DNA from: Sabellastarte sp. h YS-2021
Taxonomy: Eukaryota; Annelida; Polychaeta; Sabellida; Sabellidae
Reading direction: 5' to 3'
DNA: 64,000 bases
Assembly (NCBI GenBank): GCA_964017235.1
Contig: OZ024938.1
Span: 60,503,816 to 60,567,815, forward strand
Within the stretch, counting starts at the first letter, position 1. Each line of letters starts with the position of its first letter. Shown here in pieces: positions 11,501 to 23,400 of the stretch. Both the position numbers and the translations under genes were made by a program. Under the pieces are notes generated by a model. The model saw only the letters and a program-made list of their open reading frames with translations. It was not told the origin of the DNA and made no database searches.

Positions 11501-14500
11501 CAATAGTCCAACGCATGGCTTCAGTAATGAAGGCAACCTCAATGGACATCTACAATATTTATGCAGCATATATGCATAATCCTTATGTTTTATATATCTA
11601 ACTCACAACTTAAAAAATACACCGTAATTATGTATGGGGAATTATGCCAAAGATCAGAATCTGTTGTCGAAAGTTTATACACTCTGTGCAACGGCTAAGC
11701 AACATGTTATTTCACTTTCAGCTTATGTTCATTAAGATGTTAAAAATGATAAACAATTACGTATGTTTCATACACACGTTTGAAAAGTTATGCCAATTTT
11801 TAATTTTTGAAGTGGAAACAGTAATGGCGGATCTGCATTAGAGTAAAGGGTAATTAAAAGTCATACAGCCCTCTGACTTGTTATACCTCTACCATATTTG
11901 TATTTATAAAGTGTCACGTGACCAGACTTTAACCAATCATTTTTTTCACTTAGGTGTAAAGCTTACTTGTTTTGTTTACCTATGTGTTACATATAACAAA
12001 ATACACACATGTCACTACTGACAGATGATCATCAAATATCACACCAATAATGTACAGCCAAAGGTATTTACAATAATATGATGTATATATTCCTAGGGCT
12101 GTCAAATGAATTCAGGAGGTTCTACCTATTGTTTGGGAAGTCAGAATACAGCAAAGTTTGTCACATCAGACACCGATAAAACGAATATGATACAGTACAC
12201 CTATAAGTCAACAGATGGTGCAAACAGGTTGTTAGAAATTCATTGAAGTAATATAGAATCTAAGTTGGGATTTGTATCTCTTTCATTAGCTAAGGTTATA
12301 TCTGTCAACATGCTAAGTTGGGTTCAGGTTCAAATCCCATCACCCCAGAGGTGAAAGCAAGTGCCCAGCTGCCAAACCTGTTAATAACTAGATCACTAAA
12401 CCACTTAAATGTATCAGTGTCAGTAATGACACTAACTGGAGCTAAAGGCGTGGAAAATAGATAATTATCATCGGTACACCAGTCATAATAAAGTGTCTAC
12501 AACTTTTCCTATCTTCCTGAAACTATAATGCAGTGTCACTAATTCTTTTCAGATTATTGTGATTAACTTTAATGTCGGTACTATATAAAATTGAATAATT
12601 GGACCAATCAGCTTCTCAGTCATTGTTAATCTTTATTTCATCTCAATGACCTTGTGTGACCTTAAACTTTAGATTGTTCTTACGTGAAATAACTTGCAGT
12701 AATATATAACTTAATTTATTTGCTATTGATCTGGTTATATGTACAGTCTAGAATTTTACAGAATATGTATAAACACAGTATTTTAAACTATTTACATTTA
12801 TAACGGTTTTTGAGGTAACCTTAAATTAAGGACTTTTAGCAAATTTTTAAAAACAATTTCAGGAGTTCTTACAATTTTTGACAGTCGGTTATCACATCAT
12901 AAAATTATCTGTCGACAAATGTAGAACATTTCTAACTTAGACTTTAAGTATTAAAATACTTAAATACTTTAAGTATTACATAAATATTTCAAGTAAGAAT
13001 TATGAAAGAAAAAATTCCCAACTTTTGTTTCATGAATACTAAATAATAAAAAATAAGTGAAAAGCCTTCATTTACTTGGATCTATGGTCAAGTATTGCTG
13101 TAGAATACCAACCCACTTTTTTACTTCTTCAAGCAAAATATATTTTTTGTCTACAGTAAGTGCCCGTTTTTTGACTGTTTCAAAGATTGGAAAGGTAGCC
13201 TACTGTCAACCCATGTGTTACTTTGAAAGTAGCAAGTAGAATTTTAAATTCCATCGTCTGTATGCAAAATCTTGCAAATGAAACAGTTTTTTTTTGTTCA
13301 AAATAAATGGAAATGGTTCTGAAAAATCGGTTCTTATTTTTCAGGATATTAGAAGTACACCTTGTTTGTGATTATATACAAGGAAAATTACAATTCTCGC
13401 AAGAAGATCCCGCATTGACTTACGTAAGTTTGTGCTAAATACCTATTTATCTTATTAAGCGACACAGAAAGGGTAGTACAGGTCCACCAGTTTTTAAAGG
13501 CAATTCTGTGTACAACCCATTTATTAAAATAGCCTGAAAGAGTCACAGTGAAGTGGTCCTTTATATTGTGCAGAAAGTATATTGTTTCATGGTTACGTCG
13601 CAGTAGAAATAGATATGTTGGCCAAGTATTAAAGGGCTGCAATCAAATTTACCACTGAAACCAAACCCAACCTGTACCCATAACTTCAGAGGTGGAAGGT
13701 GAGGGTTTTAAGACTATTTCATAAAAAATTAATTTTACTATACTGTAATAATAAACACAAGATGAAATTCTCAGCCCTGTATTGGGCTTATAGTTTACTT
13801 TAATTTTAATGATATTTTAGGTGTTGATAGTACATAAAACAGAAAATAATCTTCATATTGAAGAATTTTTAAAAATATTTTATTCCAAATACATTCTACA
13901 AATTTTAATAGGCATGTGATTTCACTGGTTATGAATCTAATAGATAACTACTCTAAGTATTACCTCTGGCTTACATTAAGGTCAAGGTTTCACATGCCTG
14001 TTAACAGCTTGGGGGGGGGGGGGCACGGTGGCAGAGTGGTAACACTCTAACCTTCCATCTCTGAGGCCGGGTTTCGGTTCCCGGCACTGCCTCAAGTGGG
14101 AAAGCTGGTAGTTGCTTGCCGTTGGTCGGCAGTTTACAGTACAGAACCCTGTACAGTGTTGAAAGCGGCGTAAAACCCCAAATAAATAAATATATAAATA
14201 AAGTTAACAGCTTGGGTCTTATTCAGACAGGATCGCAACAGCCTCTGCATATTTTTGTGAAATGGGCTCAAAACCATGTCTACTGAGATGCTAGTCAAGC
14301 GTGGCACCCACTTGGCCACTGAGAATCCTGAGTGATTTTTACAGATTGCTTTATTTCATTTGCATGTAGTTCTTTACCGTACTCAGTAGTTTTACTCAAT
14401 TTTGAATACTATACATCTACTCTAAATAAACTTAAACCTGATGCCATGAACAGATATTTTATGATTCCACCATATATTTAGAGGTCTGCGGTGTGATAAG

Positions 14501-16336
14501 CAAGTTTGGCAAGACAGTCACCCTTTGTGGTTTTGACTCCCACGAGGGACAATGCTGAGGACTTGTCCCAATATGACCATGGCTGTTTAATGGGGTGTAA
14601 ACCCTCAAATTTAACTTAGACTCTAACATATACTTTCCGGGTTTTATCAATTTATTTATTTGGGGTTTCACATCGCTTTCAACACTGTATAGGTCATATC
14701 ACGACGGGTAGTTGGAAGGGCAGAGGAAACCAGTACATACAGTTTGTTAGGGTTCTGTACTGTAAACTGCCGACCAACGGCAAGCAACTACCAGCTTTCC
14801 CACTTGAGGCCGTACCGGGAACCGAACCCCCGGCCTCAGAGGTGGGAGGCCAGAGTGTTACCACTCTGCCACCGTGGCCCCCTCCAGGTTTTATCAAAGT
14901 TGTGGAGATTTTTAAATCCCTCAAGCAAAATATGATAACATGTTGGTAAATTTAGCACAAGTTAACTTTTAATCTGCTGTATTTGCTACAAGAAATGATC
15001 TTTAATATGCTAATCAACACAGAAAGCCAAATTGAAGTTTCCTAAACACATTGTAACTTCAGTTTAATACTAGTACCAAAAAGGCAGCCATTTGTTTTCA
15101 CCTATAAACTTAGTCAACAGCAACCAAACCTTCAAAGTTTAAATGTGAGTGTGCTGTATGTATATTGCAACCACAATACTCTTTTTATTCAGACTATGAT
15201 ATTGACCACAAAATATGCGTGCGCAGACTTTGCCCCCAATCCTTTCGACAATATGACAACACCAGCAATGACAACACAGACCCAGGGAACTACCAGCATT
15301 AGCCCAGCAGACTGCGACTGTGATGATAAATCTGACATCACCTGGATACTCGTCACTGTGGTGGTATCAACGTAAGTATAAGCAACATGTGGTGGTGAAT
15401 AACTTCCGTTTTTCACTCATATCTCGGACACTATGTAATCTACAAATATGTGTTTTATATCATTAGAAAGATCTTTTTACAGTGCTTCTGCTCGTTTTTG
15501 TTGCATTAAAATCCATGCAGAAATGGCTGAGAAATCAGAGATCAAATATTGAGATTTTTAGAATAGCTTATGTCAATGTTTTTGACAGCCTTTGTCATAT
15601 TCTCTCTTTAAGCATTGATTTATTTAGTTCATAAATCTTACATAATTATGGATAATAAAAGTATAACATCCCTCATTAGACATGTACAGAAAAAATATCA
15701 CTCATGAAGATTAACAATATAATACTTGTGCTACGTACTCGTATGATATTGTTATCTTCATTTGTGATATTTTTTTTCTGTGTATGTCATTCGAGAAGTT
15801 TTCCTTTTAGATCATCAATTCATGTGTATTGTCTGATATCTTATAATAATAAGCCCACAATATTAATAGATTTCAGCTTTAGTAGGAAATAACATGCCCT
15901 TTCAGTATGGAAATGTAGGATGGTTATCATTTTATCTCCTGGTTACATCATGAAAAGGTTTTTTGCGATCATAGGGGGTTAACAAGATTGGTATCTAATG
16001 ACAGGCTGTCTGTGTTTGCTTCACCTCCTACAGGTGACAATTGTGAGGGTCTGTCCCCATTTGACCCTGGCTGTTGAACAGGACATAAAATATATGTATC
16101 ATCCTTTGCTAAGGTAAAGGTGGCTGTTTGATGGGGCATAAAAAACTCCAACTTTGAAGTTTGGTTGAGGTCAAAAATAGGGTACATATTTGTCCCTGTA
16201 TACTTGTAGGTTTTGTTTGTGTATTCTGATGCTTGTGGCTGCTGTACTGGTTGTGGTGATCAGAAAGTACTCGGGTTCAGGGAGTACATCAACCAGCAAG
16301 GAGACCAGTAACAACAGTCAATATAGAAAGCTGTAG
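8556..16336 (+). CDS. MRH-domain type I membrane protein, copy A
   Basis: Exons are about 8556-8676, then 10708-10801, 12097-12227, 13345-13423, 15193-15371 and 16210-16336. They join in frame with GT-AG borders. The first exon shown encodes a Cys-rich start (SCSCKTKSGYINL); its acceptor is uncertain and a signal-peptide exon must lie upstream but was not found. The MRH ectodomain shows FYYYNPCSAFS, LGSQNTAKFV, VHLVCD, FSQEDPALTY and TKYACAD, the Cys and Tyr pattern of mannose-6-phosphate-receptor-homology domains. A Thr-rich stalk and a DCDCDD cluster precede one TM helix split by the last intron. The tail ends SQYRKL, a YxxPhi endosomal sorting motif. The expected role is glycoprotein recognition in Golgi, endosome or lysosome traffic. 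Sugar specificity is not shown. It is paralogous to the gene at 19861-30647. Confidence 0.75.
8885..9120 (+). repeat. tRNA-headed SINE, family D
   Basis: The A-box-like GCCTGGTTGGTAACACACTC and B-box-like CTGGGTTCAAACC are followed by a body that includes GGCGGTCCTCTGTC. A second copy with the same order of blocks is at 17449-17720. It lies in the first recognised intron of MRH copy A. Confidence 0.6.
9150..9330 (+). repeat. Diverged tandem duplication of about 90 bp
   Basis: AAGGAGATTTGTGGTGGGC to CTTTTGTGAGTAAACAGG is repeated as AAAGGAGATTTGTGGTATGC to CTTTTGTGAGTGAGC, with substitutions throughout. It is intronic with no coding content. Confidence 0.6.
10864..11402. mobile_element. MITE with GGGGCCGGTTTCACAAAG terminal inverted repeats
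   Basis: The left end GGGGCCGGTTTCACAAAG is mirrored by CTTTTGTGAAATCGGCCCC at the right end, about 18 bp with two mismatches. Subterminal blocks are also inverted (ACTAAGTC.. versus ..GACTTAG). There is no ORF, so it is non-autonomous. It lies in an MRH copy A intron just after exon 10708-10801. Confidence 0.75.
12915..13115. mobile_element. Degenerate MITE related to the one at 27.1 kb
   Basis: It shares the order of blocks CATTTCTAACTTAGA, TTTCATGAATAC, CTTACTTGGATCTA-like sequence and AAGTATTGCTGTAGAATA with the better preserved copy at 27129-27331. The left end is too decayed to mark precisely. Confidence 0.5.
14014..14202 (+). repeat. SINE family A with target-site duplication
   Basis: The head GGCAGAGTGGTAACACTC and tail GTAAAACCCCAAATAAATAA are flanked by a 14-bp direct repeat GTTAACAGCTTGGG at 14000-14013 and 14203-14216. 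A G-run at the 5' border has expanded to about 17. The middle of the element is deleted. Confidence 0.85.
14484..14625 (+). repeat. SINE family C (degenerate copy)
   Basis: The copy contains the family core GTCACCCTTTGTGGTTTTGA, then GACAATGCTGAGGACTTGTC and ATGACCATGGCTGTTTAATG. The A-box region is decayed. It is intronic in MRH copy A. Confidence 0.5.
14651..14886 (-). repeat. SINE family A with target-site duplication
   Basis: This is a nearly full-length copy in reverse orientation, starting with the AAATAAAT tail and ending at the GGGGCCACGGTGGCAGAGTG head. An 11-bp direct repeat GGTTTTATCAA flanks it at 14640-14650 and 14887-14897. It lies in an intron of MRH copy A. Confidence 0.85.
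15985..16165 (+). repeat. SINE family C (degenerate copy)
   Basis: The copy contains TGACAGGCTGTCTGTGTTTG, GGGTCTGTCCCCATTTGACC and CTGGCTGTTGAACAGGACAT, the family C core and 3' end. A second 3' end (GGCTGTTTGATGGGGC) follows, suggesting a partial duplication. Confidence 0.5.
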
Positions 16337-16406
16337 GCACCAACAGAGACAAAACAGGGGATACATGCAATACAGACTGTATTTGTCCAGATTATATCTA
16401 TAATTA

Positions 16407-16412
16407 AATAAA
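16407..16412 (+). promoter_or_regulatory. Candidate poly(A) signal of MRH copy A
   Basis: AATAAA lies about 70 bp after the stop at 16334-16336. This short spacing fits a compact 3' UTR. Confidence 0.5.
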
Positions 16413-16674
16413 TAATTATGGTCGCAAAGAATATTATTTAATGCATTTTGGTTATTAAAAAGAGCTACATTTTCTGTTAATAAATTATTCTTTGTTATAA
16501 AACCATTTCTAGCTGTTTAATAAATATCAATATATTGAGCAAAGAACGGTTTACAAGGATTTTACATGGGCTAGTTGTTTTTGTATTTGCAACATTAAAA
16601 CATGTCTATTATGCACAAAAGAATCATTGTAAATTGGGTTTGTTGAAATTTGCAAATAAAGAAGGGAGCTGGAT

Positions 16675-16910
16675 GAATTGGCCCCCTAAAAAAGTCGGCC
16701 CTGGTCAAATCGGCCCCCTAAAAATTCATTCCTGGACAAATCGGCCCCCCAGTTGAAAACAAAATTATAGACTGATATATAATAAATTTAAAAATATTTT
16801 CCAGGGGCCTATTTGGATAGGTGGTTATTTCTAAGGGGACCAATTTGATTAGGATACTTTTTTTCTGGGGGCCGATTTGATGGGGGCCGATTTGATAAAG
16901 GGCCGAATTG
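16675..16910. mobile_element. Fold-back element built of GGCCCCC blocks
   Basis: The left arm repeats GAATTGGCCCCCTAAAAAAG, CAAATCGGCCCCCTAAA and CAAATCGGCCCCCC. The right arm carries the complement (GGGGGCCGATTTGATGG, GGGCCGAATTG). The arms are separated by an AT-rich loop. There is no ORF. It lies in the spacer between the two MRH genes. Confidence 0.6.
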
Positions 16911-17448
16911 TCTATGATTCATAAAGAAACAGTTATTAAACTGAGAAATAATTTTTTTCTCAAATGACTTAAATGATTTATTACCACCAAGTTGTCAGAA
17001 AGGGATTGTACCAAGCGTTGTTATTTAAACAGATTTTCGTTTAAAATTTATTGAAACTTTTTTTACCTTTTGCAATAATAGTGGCTCAATACTATCATAC
17101 ATATAAATGCTAGCTACACGTTTGGATTACTGATAGTAGTTTCGTCATTTCTATTTCTGGTGCATAAATATTGTCATAACAGATCATATGATTGCACTTA
17201 AGTTATCAAGAAACTTGTTATGATAGCTGCATAGGCATGAACACATTTGTGGTTCAACGGATATTTTGATGGTGAAGCATAATTTTATACACAGCTTATC
17301 TCTTTGTTTTCTTTCTACCTTGATCTGTCAGATCTATGTAGAATTTTGATGCAGTTCAAACCTAGATGTCTATTGGCAAGCTTAATCTAGGCACTGACAA
17401 AACTGAGCACATTGGTTGGCAGCGAGCACTAAGGAACAAACATGATCT

Positions 17449-17720
17449 GTCACTGTGGCCTAGTAGGTAACACACTCGCCCAGGAACACAAGAGGACCTT
17501 GGTTCAGTCCCAAGTAGATACAAATACATGGTGGAAGAATCACTTTGAGAAAACAGCCCTCTGCCATTGCGTCTTATTCAAATTGGCAGGCTAACATACC
17601 CCAGGCACATTGACAAATGGTCATCCCCGAGACTCTACCTTTAAGTTAGTGGAATGTCAGTCGCTAGAGAACCTGGGTAGTACTTGATCAGTCGGAATGG
17701 ACCAAATAGTTCTTGGAGGT
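17449..17720 (+). repeat. SINE family D
   Basis: The A-box-like GTGGCCTAGTAGGTAACAC and B-box-like CTTGGTTCAGTCCC precede the family body (CAGCCCTCTGCCATTG, GTCATCCCCGAGACTC). It matches the copy at 8885-9120. It lies between the two MRH genes. Confidence 0.6.
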
Positions 17721-18627
17721 ATTATGCTGACTGTAAAGATACAATACACTGTCTTATCCTGGTTACTTTGCCAGCAAGGCCGATCAAGCACACAGTAGCC
17801 AGATTGCAGAGGCGTACTTAGCCTCTTGCTATCATATCACATATTTTACATAATGTGTAAATTTCTTACCATTCACATTTCTATCATGTTGGTAAATGTT
17901 CTTGTAAGTGGTCAGGTGGATTACTGTAATACAGTTTTTGTACAGAAAACATAGCTAGAGTTTCATTGAGTTAAGAAATGCTTGTATCTAATTGTCTATC
18001 AATTAAAAATTAAAAAAAATCTTATTACCTTTTTCAATAGAAATGACACTGGTTGCCCATTCCACAGTGAATCAAGAACAACCTCCTAATATTTAAGTTA
18101 TACATTTTCGTAAATTACCTCAGCTGTCTGAGATGATAAATACCTGCAAACTCAGTTGAGGCAACAGGTCTTTGGTTTCTAGTGTCCATATCAACAAATA
18201 GGTTGGTAGCCAAAGATTTGCAGTTTGCTGCACCATCAGAATGGCGTAGATGACCCATTTAAAACATTTTTCTAAAAGGTCACCCTTTAAGATTTGCCTT
18301 TTTTCACAATTACCCGAAACAAACACACATGCACATACTCCACATCGGGTATACATTGTTTTTGATATAGACCATCTTGCTATCAGACTATTTTTTTGGA
18401 ATTGCAGTACCTGACAGGATATTCACTTCAACTGGGAGTAATATAAATTTTTGGTTAGATATTAACTTTTATGCTAACGAACCAGTAAGGTTCTTTACCT
18501 ATTTTTGATTTCACTATGAAAGTACAATCAAGACAAGGGTCTATGCTCTTAACCCCAAGGTTTTAACTGGGAATTTAAAATTCAAAATCAAAAATTTTTG
18601 GAAACAGATCCCCAATAACCTTTCAAT

Positions 18628-18670
18628 GGGAGCCTTAGTCGTGTGGTGTAACAGGGGCATAGTTGATACA
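18628..18670 (+). mobile_element. Solo right terminus of a Harbinger-family MITE
   Basis: GGGAGCCTTAGTCGTGTGGT is the right terminal sequence seen at 33.3 kb and 61.08 kb. Here it stands alone and faces the left border of the next element, making a palindrome of roughly 32-bp arms around a short spacer. Confidence 0.65.
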
Positions 18671-18673
18671 TAA

Positions 18674-19317
18674 TGCCCCTGTTCCACCACACAACTAAGG
18701 CTCCCGATTAAGGTATTTTGTGAATTACTTTCCTAAAAATGTTGAGTCCTAGACTGTCTGCTTGAGTGTAATTGGATCTGTTTAGGTCGGTATAAAAATC
18801 AAACATGTTTGATATTTTCACGACTGTAACCGATCCACTTTTGCCCTATCAACAAATATATCAGACTTCCTGAGACCTCCTCAGACCCAAATTTACACAA
18901 TCCTGGGTTGTCTGTGTTGTCAGGTCGGCTTTGTTTTTGCCCAGGAGGTCTGGACTTAATCCCAGATCCATCCCCGACCCATCATGGAAAAGAAAAAGCA
19001 AAAATCGGCCATAGATGTCTGAGGAAATCTGTTATTAGTCCTAGAAAGTCTGAGGAAGTCTCAGACCAGTCTGAGACCCAGTCGGTATATCCCCAACAGG
19101 ATCGGTGTTGAATCCTATCACAATCGTGGCTTAATCGCCTTTTAGTCAGTGAACGATTGTGAGTTGTCTGAGGAGGTCTGAGGGTTCCTGAGAACAATCA
19201 CAGAACTGGAGCCCGATTCCATTGGCCCCCCATTATTTATGTTTTTTTTGCACAGACTCTGGAGGATTAAGGGTCGCTGGACCAATTGGGGCTTTATCAC
19301 TTGGTGGAACAGTGGCA
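18674..19317 (-). mobile_element. Non-autonomous PIF/Harbinger MITE (644 bp)
   Basis: The ends are TGCCCCTGTTCCACC and GGTGGAACAGTGGCA, flanked by TAA at 18671-18673 and 19318-19320. This fits the 3-bp TWA duplication known for PIF/Harbinger. Orientation is reversed relative to the element at 55.6 kb. Subterminal GGTCTGAGG-like motifs and the palindrome ATCAAACATGTTTGAT (18798-18813) are shared with that element. It is more diverged than the copy at 32 kb. Confidence 0.75.
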
Positions 19318-19860
19318 TAATCTAACGTACTCTACACTTTGCTTTTGTTTTGTAATCAAATGTTAAGGTAAACTTTAAAATGATAAATTCATCAATCTTA
19401 AATTTAGGTCACAAGACAGTTTTATGGACTTTTAATATATTTGATATATATCTATGCTAACAGAGCTATACTAATATTTTGTAAAATTACTAGATACTAT
19501 ACTTTATGGCCTATACAGGGGTGGGGTGAGGCTGCTTAACTATTGTTAAATCTGAGCCATGTTTATCGTGTTTAACTCTAATTGTGTCAAATAAATTCCA
19601 GAAGGTCACATGGTGTGAAAATAAGGACAATATGTACACATAAATTATCTAACTCATGTTGATCATAAGCCCATGCCTTATGTCCTTATATTAACATGGA
19701 CAATGACGTATCAAAACAATGGAGAGGCTACACTTGATCCTTGTTGAAACACCAAAGTACTATCTATATATGTGTGTACACTGAAAATATCAGCTAGTTG
19801 ATAAAATCCAAATATCTAGGCCAATGTAAGTATATATTTTGCATAACAGGATTGTACAGA

Positions 19861-20457
19861 ATGAGATTCTCAGCAAATATAAATTTACTTGCAATTATTT
19901 CCGTAGTTATTCTACAGAACAGTCAAGGGAAGCCCGCAGAAAAATGTTTGTACCAAATCAATAATTGTGCCTGCAAAACTGCGGGTGGATATATCAACCT
20001 GGAACCTTTGGATAGAGCCAGAAACACAAGCCAGCCATAGTAAGATGCATAATGTTTTCTGGGAAGATAGATTAAAATTATCATGGTAGTATATCACTGT
20101 TTAATTGAATAAAAATTTTCTATGAACAAGCTAGATGTCTCAATGGTTGGTAAATGTGACATATTATCACTTGCCTGACACATGTGTGGCCGTTGGTTTG
20201 AATCTGGTGCAACAGTGGTGAAATTAAGGTTTTGATGTCGTATTAGCTGTTGACAGGAAAATCAAAGTCCAAGTTCCCACTAAAAATGACAAATAAATGC
20301 CATGTTACATGAATATAAATGATATTAAGATTAAAAGAAAGAAGGGTAGGTTTGAAAATCACACCTGCAAGAAACTAGAAAGGTAGAGAAGTATGCAATG
20401 AAATTTCACGGACTTTCTATCTAGTATTGGCAACTAGAATCATAGCTTCCAATTAGT

Positions 20458-20492
<35 letters not shown>

Positions 20493-23400
20493 GCTGCTGC
20501 TACTACTATTACTACTTCTAATAATGTTGTTTTATTATTGCTTGTTTACAGTTTCAGCTACATCATCGATGGAATGCAGGATGCTCATTACTCTTATAAT
20601 CCATGTACAGCCTTCTCCATAACTGTGCCATGCGAAAATATTGCGGTTAGGAAATGGCTTTTATTGCTGCATTTTCAACAATAAAATATAAATTCAATGC
20701 TGACAGTTTATCATCAAAAATAGTTGCATTCCCCTACGGAAAACCAAACCCAGTAACCATTTTTGGGAAACGTTTGAATGTCTGAATAACAATTCTGTAA
20801 AATAATCAGCAATGATTCAATGCTTGGTGCAAGTTTACTCACTCGTGTGTTTTGACAGAACAACTGCCACTAATCGGTGCAGTGTCAAAGTTTTAAAACC
20901 ATGCTAAAATTTACTCCATTTTATGGATATTTTCCATTCTCATTTCAATGAATGGGTAAAACAGCCTTTAGCTGTTAAAAATGTGCATAAAAATCTAAAT
21001 TTCTGCATGGCATGTAAGTCTCCATTAAACCTTGTTTTAGGCTTGCCAGGCGACTGGATCTGGGCCTATGTATGCCCTGGGAACACAGGACTCAGCTACA
21101 TTTGTAACAAATGAGAAGAATGAGCCAGTACTAGAATACAGAAGCACTACTGGCCCAACAGGCAGGTAATACACTAAATAAATCTTTTCAGAATTTTTTT
21201 CAGAAAACACAACAACATTGGTCTGTAGGATGCACTAAAATTTGTAGGGTAGTTAGTTCTAATTTAAATTATAATTGGACTTTTATAGCGCTTAATCTCC
21301 CCTATTCAAAGGGGACTCTTAGGCACAACAAAACAAAACAGTCAACCAATTTCAATATCCAGGGACAGAAAAGAGTCCAAGCACCACAGAGAACCTCAGG
21401 GGTGAGTAAGACTAAGGAGGGTATGCCTTAGTGTAAAGGTAGGTTTTGAGGCGTTTTCTGAAGGAGACAAGAGTCAGGAACAGCATTCCAGACTGTGGGA
21501 GCATCAAAAACAAAACTATAACCAAACTGTTTGACCGATTTATGGACTGAGGGTTGAAACAAGGAAATTACTACCATTCTGACTGCACCTGATACTGTAG
21601 GAACTGCTGTAGGAAGAGATGTATGCAAAATACTTGGGAAAACCAGTGTAGAGAAACTTATAAACAAGGGATGGCTGTTTTAAAGACTGAGCAATGTTCA
21701 ACAGGAAGCCAATGCAGTTTCTTACGAACAGGAGTTATACTAGTGTATCTACTGGTATTTGATATGAATCTAGCTGCACTGTTTTGGATACACTGTAATA
21801 TACGAAACTTGAACTGAGAGAGACTCCTGAAAAGTGAGTTACAATAATCCAACTTCTACTAACAAGAGCATGGGCCACAAGTACAGAAGCATCTTGAGTA
21901 AGAAACCGCCTGACATGTCTAAAATCACGGAGTTACAAAAAACAACTTATGCAGACATTCTGAACATGTTTGGACAAGGAAAAAATCAGAATTGAACCAC
22001 ACATCCAGATTCTTGACCGACTCAGTAGGGCAGAGAGGATTACCCAAGATGGTAGATAGATAATATGCTTTCAATTTGTCCCTCTGATTTTTAACCAAAT
22101 ACAATAAACTCAGTTTTATTCGAATTAAGTTTGAGTTTACTGGCTGACATCCACTCCTTTATATCATCCAGGCACCTGTTCAACTTTTGAAGGCAGGAGA
22201 TGAATTACTCTGGGATAGATGGATATAGACTTGAGTGTCATTCGCATTTAAAAATGAAACTTTACTCCTTTGTGTTTACCAATAACCAAACTAAGGGGGG
22301 TTGGATACAGAGAAAATAATAAAGGACCCAAGACAGAGCCTTGGGGCACACCAAACAGGAGTTTACAAAGATCAGAGAGAGTATAATCAATTTTTACCCC
22401 ACAGCCCTTAAAGGCTTGGTGGTATTGTTTTCACCCATGGTGTCCGGATTGGCGGGCGGGCGGGCGTCAGGGCGGGCGGGCGGGCGGTGGTAAAAAGTTT
22501 GTCCGGGCTGTATCTCAGAAACCGTAACGTGTAGGAAGTTGATACTTGGTAGGGACATTGGTTAGGGGGTGTAGGTGTGCAACGTCATGGTGTGACCTTG
22601 ATTTGACCTTTGACCTTGCCGTAGTGACCTTGAGGTTGAAAATCTTGTCCAGGCTATATCTTGGGAACCCTAAGGTGTAGGAAGTTGATACTTGGTAGGG
22701 ACATTGGTTAGGGGGTGTACGTGTGCAACGTCATGGTCTGACCTTGATTTGACCTTTGACCTTGCCGTAGTGACCTTGAGTTTGAAAATCTTGTCCGGGC
22801 TATATCTCGGGAACCGTAAGGTGTAGGAAGTTGATACTTAGTAGGGACATTGGTTAGGGGGTGTAGGTGTGCAACGTCATGGTGTGACCTTGATTTGACC
22901 TTTGACCTTGCCGTAGTGACCTTGACCTATAAAATCTAGTCCGGGCTATATCTCGGAAACCGTAAGGTGTAGGAAGTTGATACTTGGTAGGGATATTGGT
23001 TAGAGGGTGTAAGTGTGCAACGTCATTGTCTGACCTTGATTTGACCTTTGACCTTGCTGTAGTGACCTTGACCTATAAAATCTTGTCCAGGCTATATCTC
23101 GGAAACTGTAAGGTGTAGGAAGTTGATATTTGGTAGGGACATTGGTTAGGGGGTGTAGGTGTGCAACATCATGGTCTGACCTTGATTTGACCTTTGACCT
23201 TGCCGTAGTGACCTTGAGTTTGAAAATCTTGTCCGGGCTATATCTCAGAAACCGTAAGGTGTAGGAAGTTAATATTTGGAAGGTACATTGGTTAGAGGGG
23301 GTAGGTGTGCAACGTCATGGTCTGACCTTGATTTGACCTTTGACCTTGCCGTAGTAACCTTGACCTATAAAATCTTGTTCGGGCAATATCTTGGAAACCG

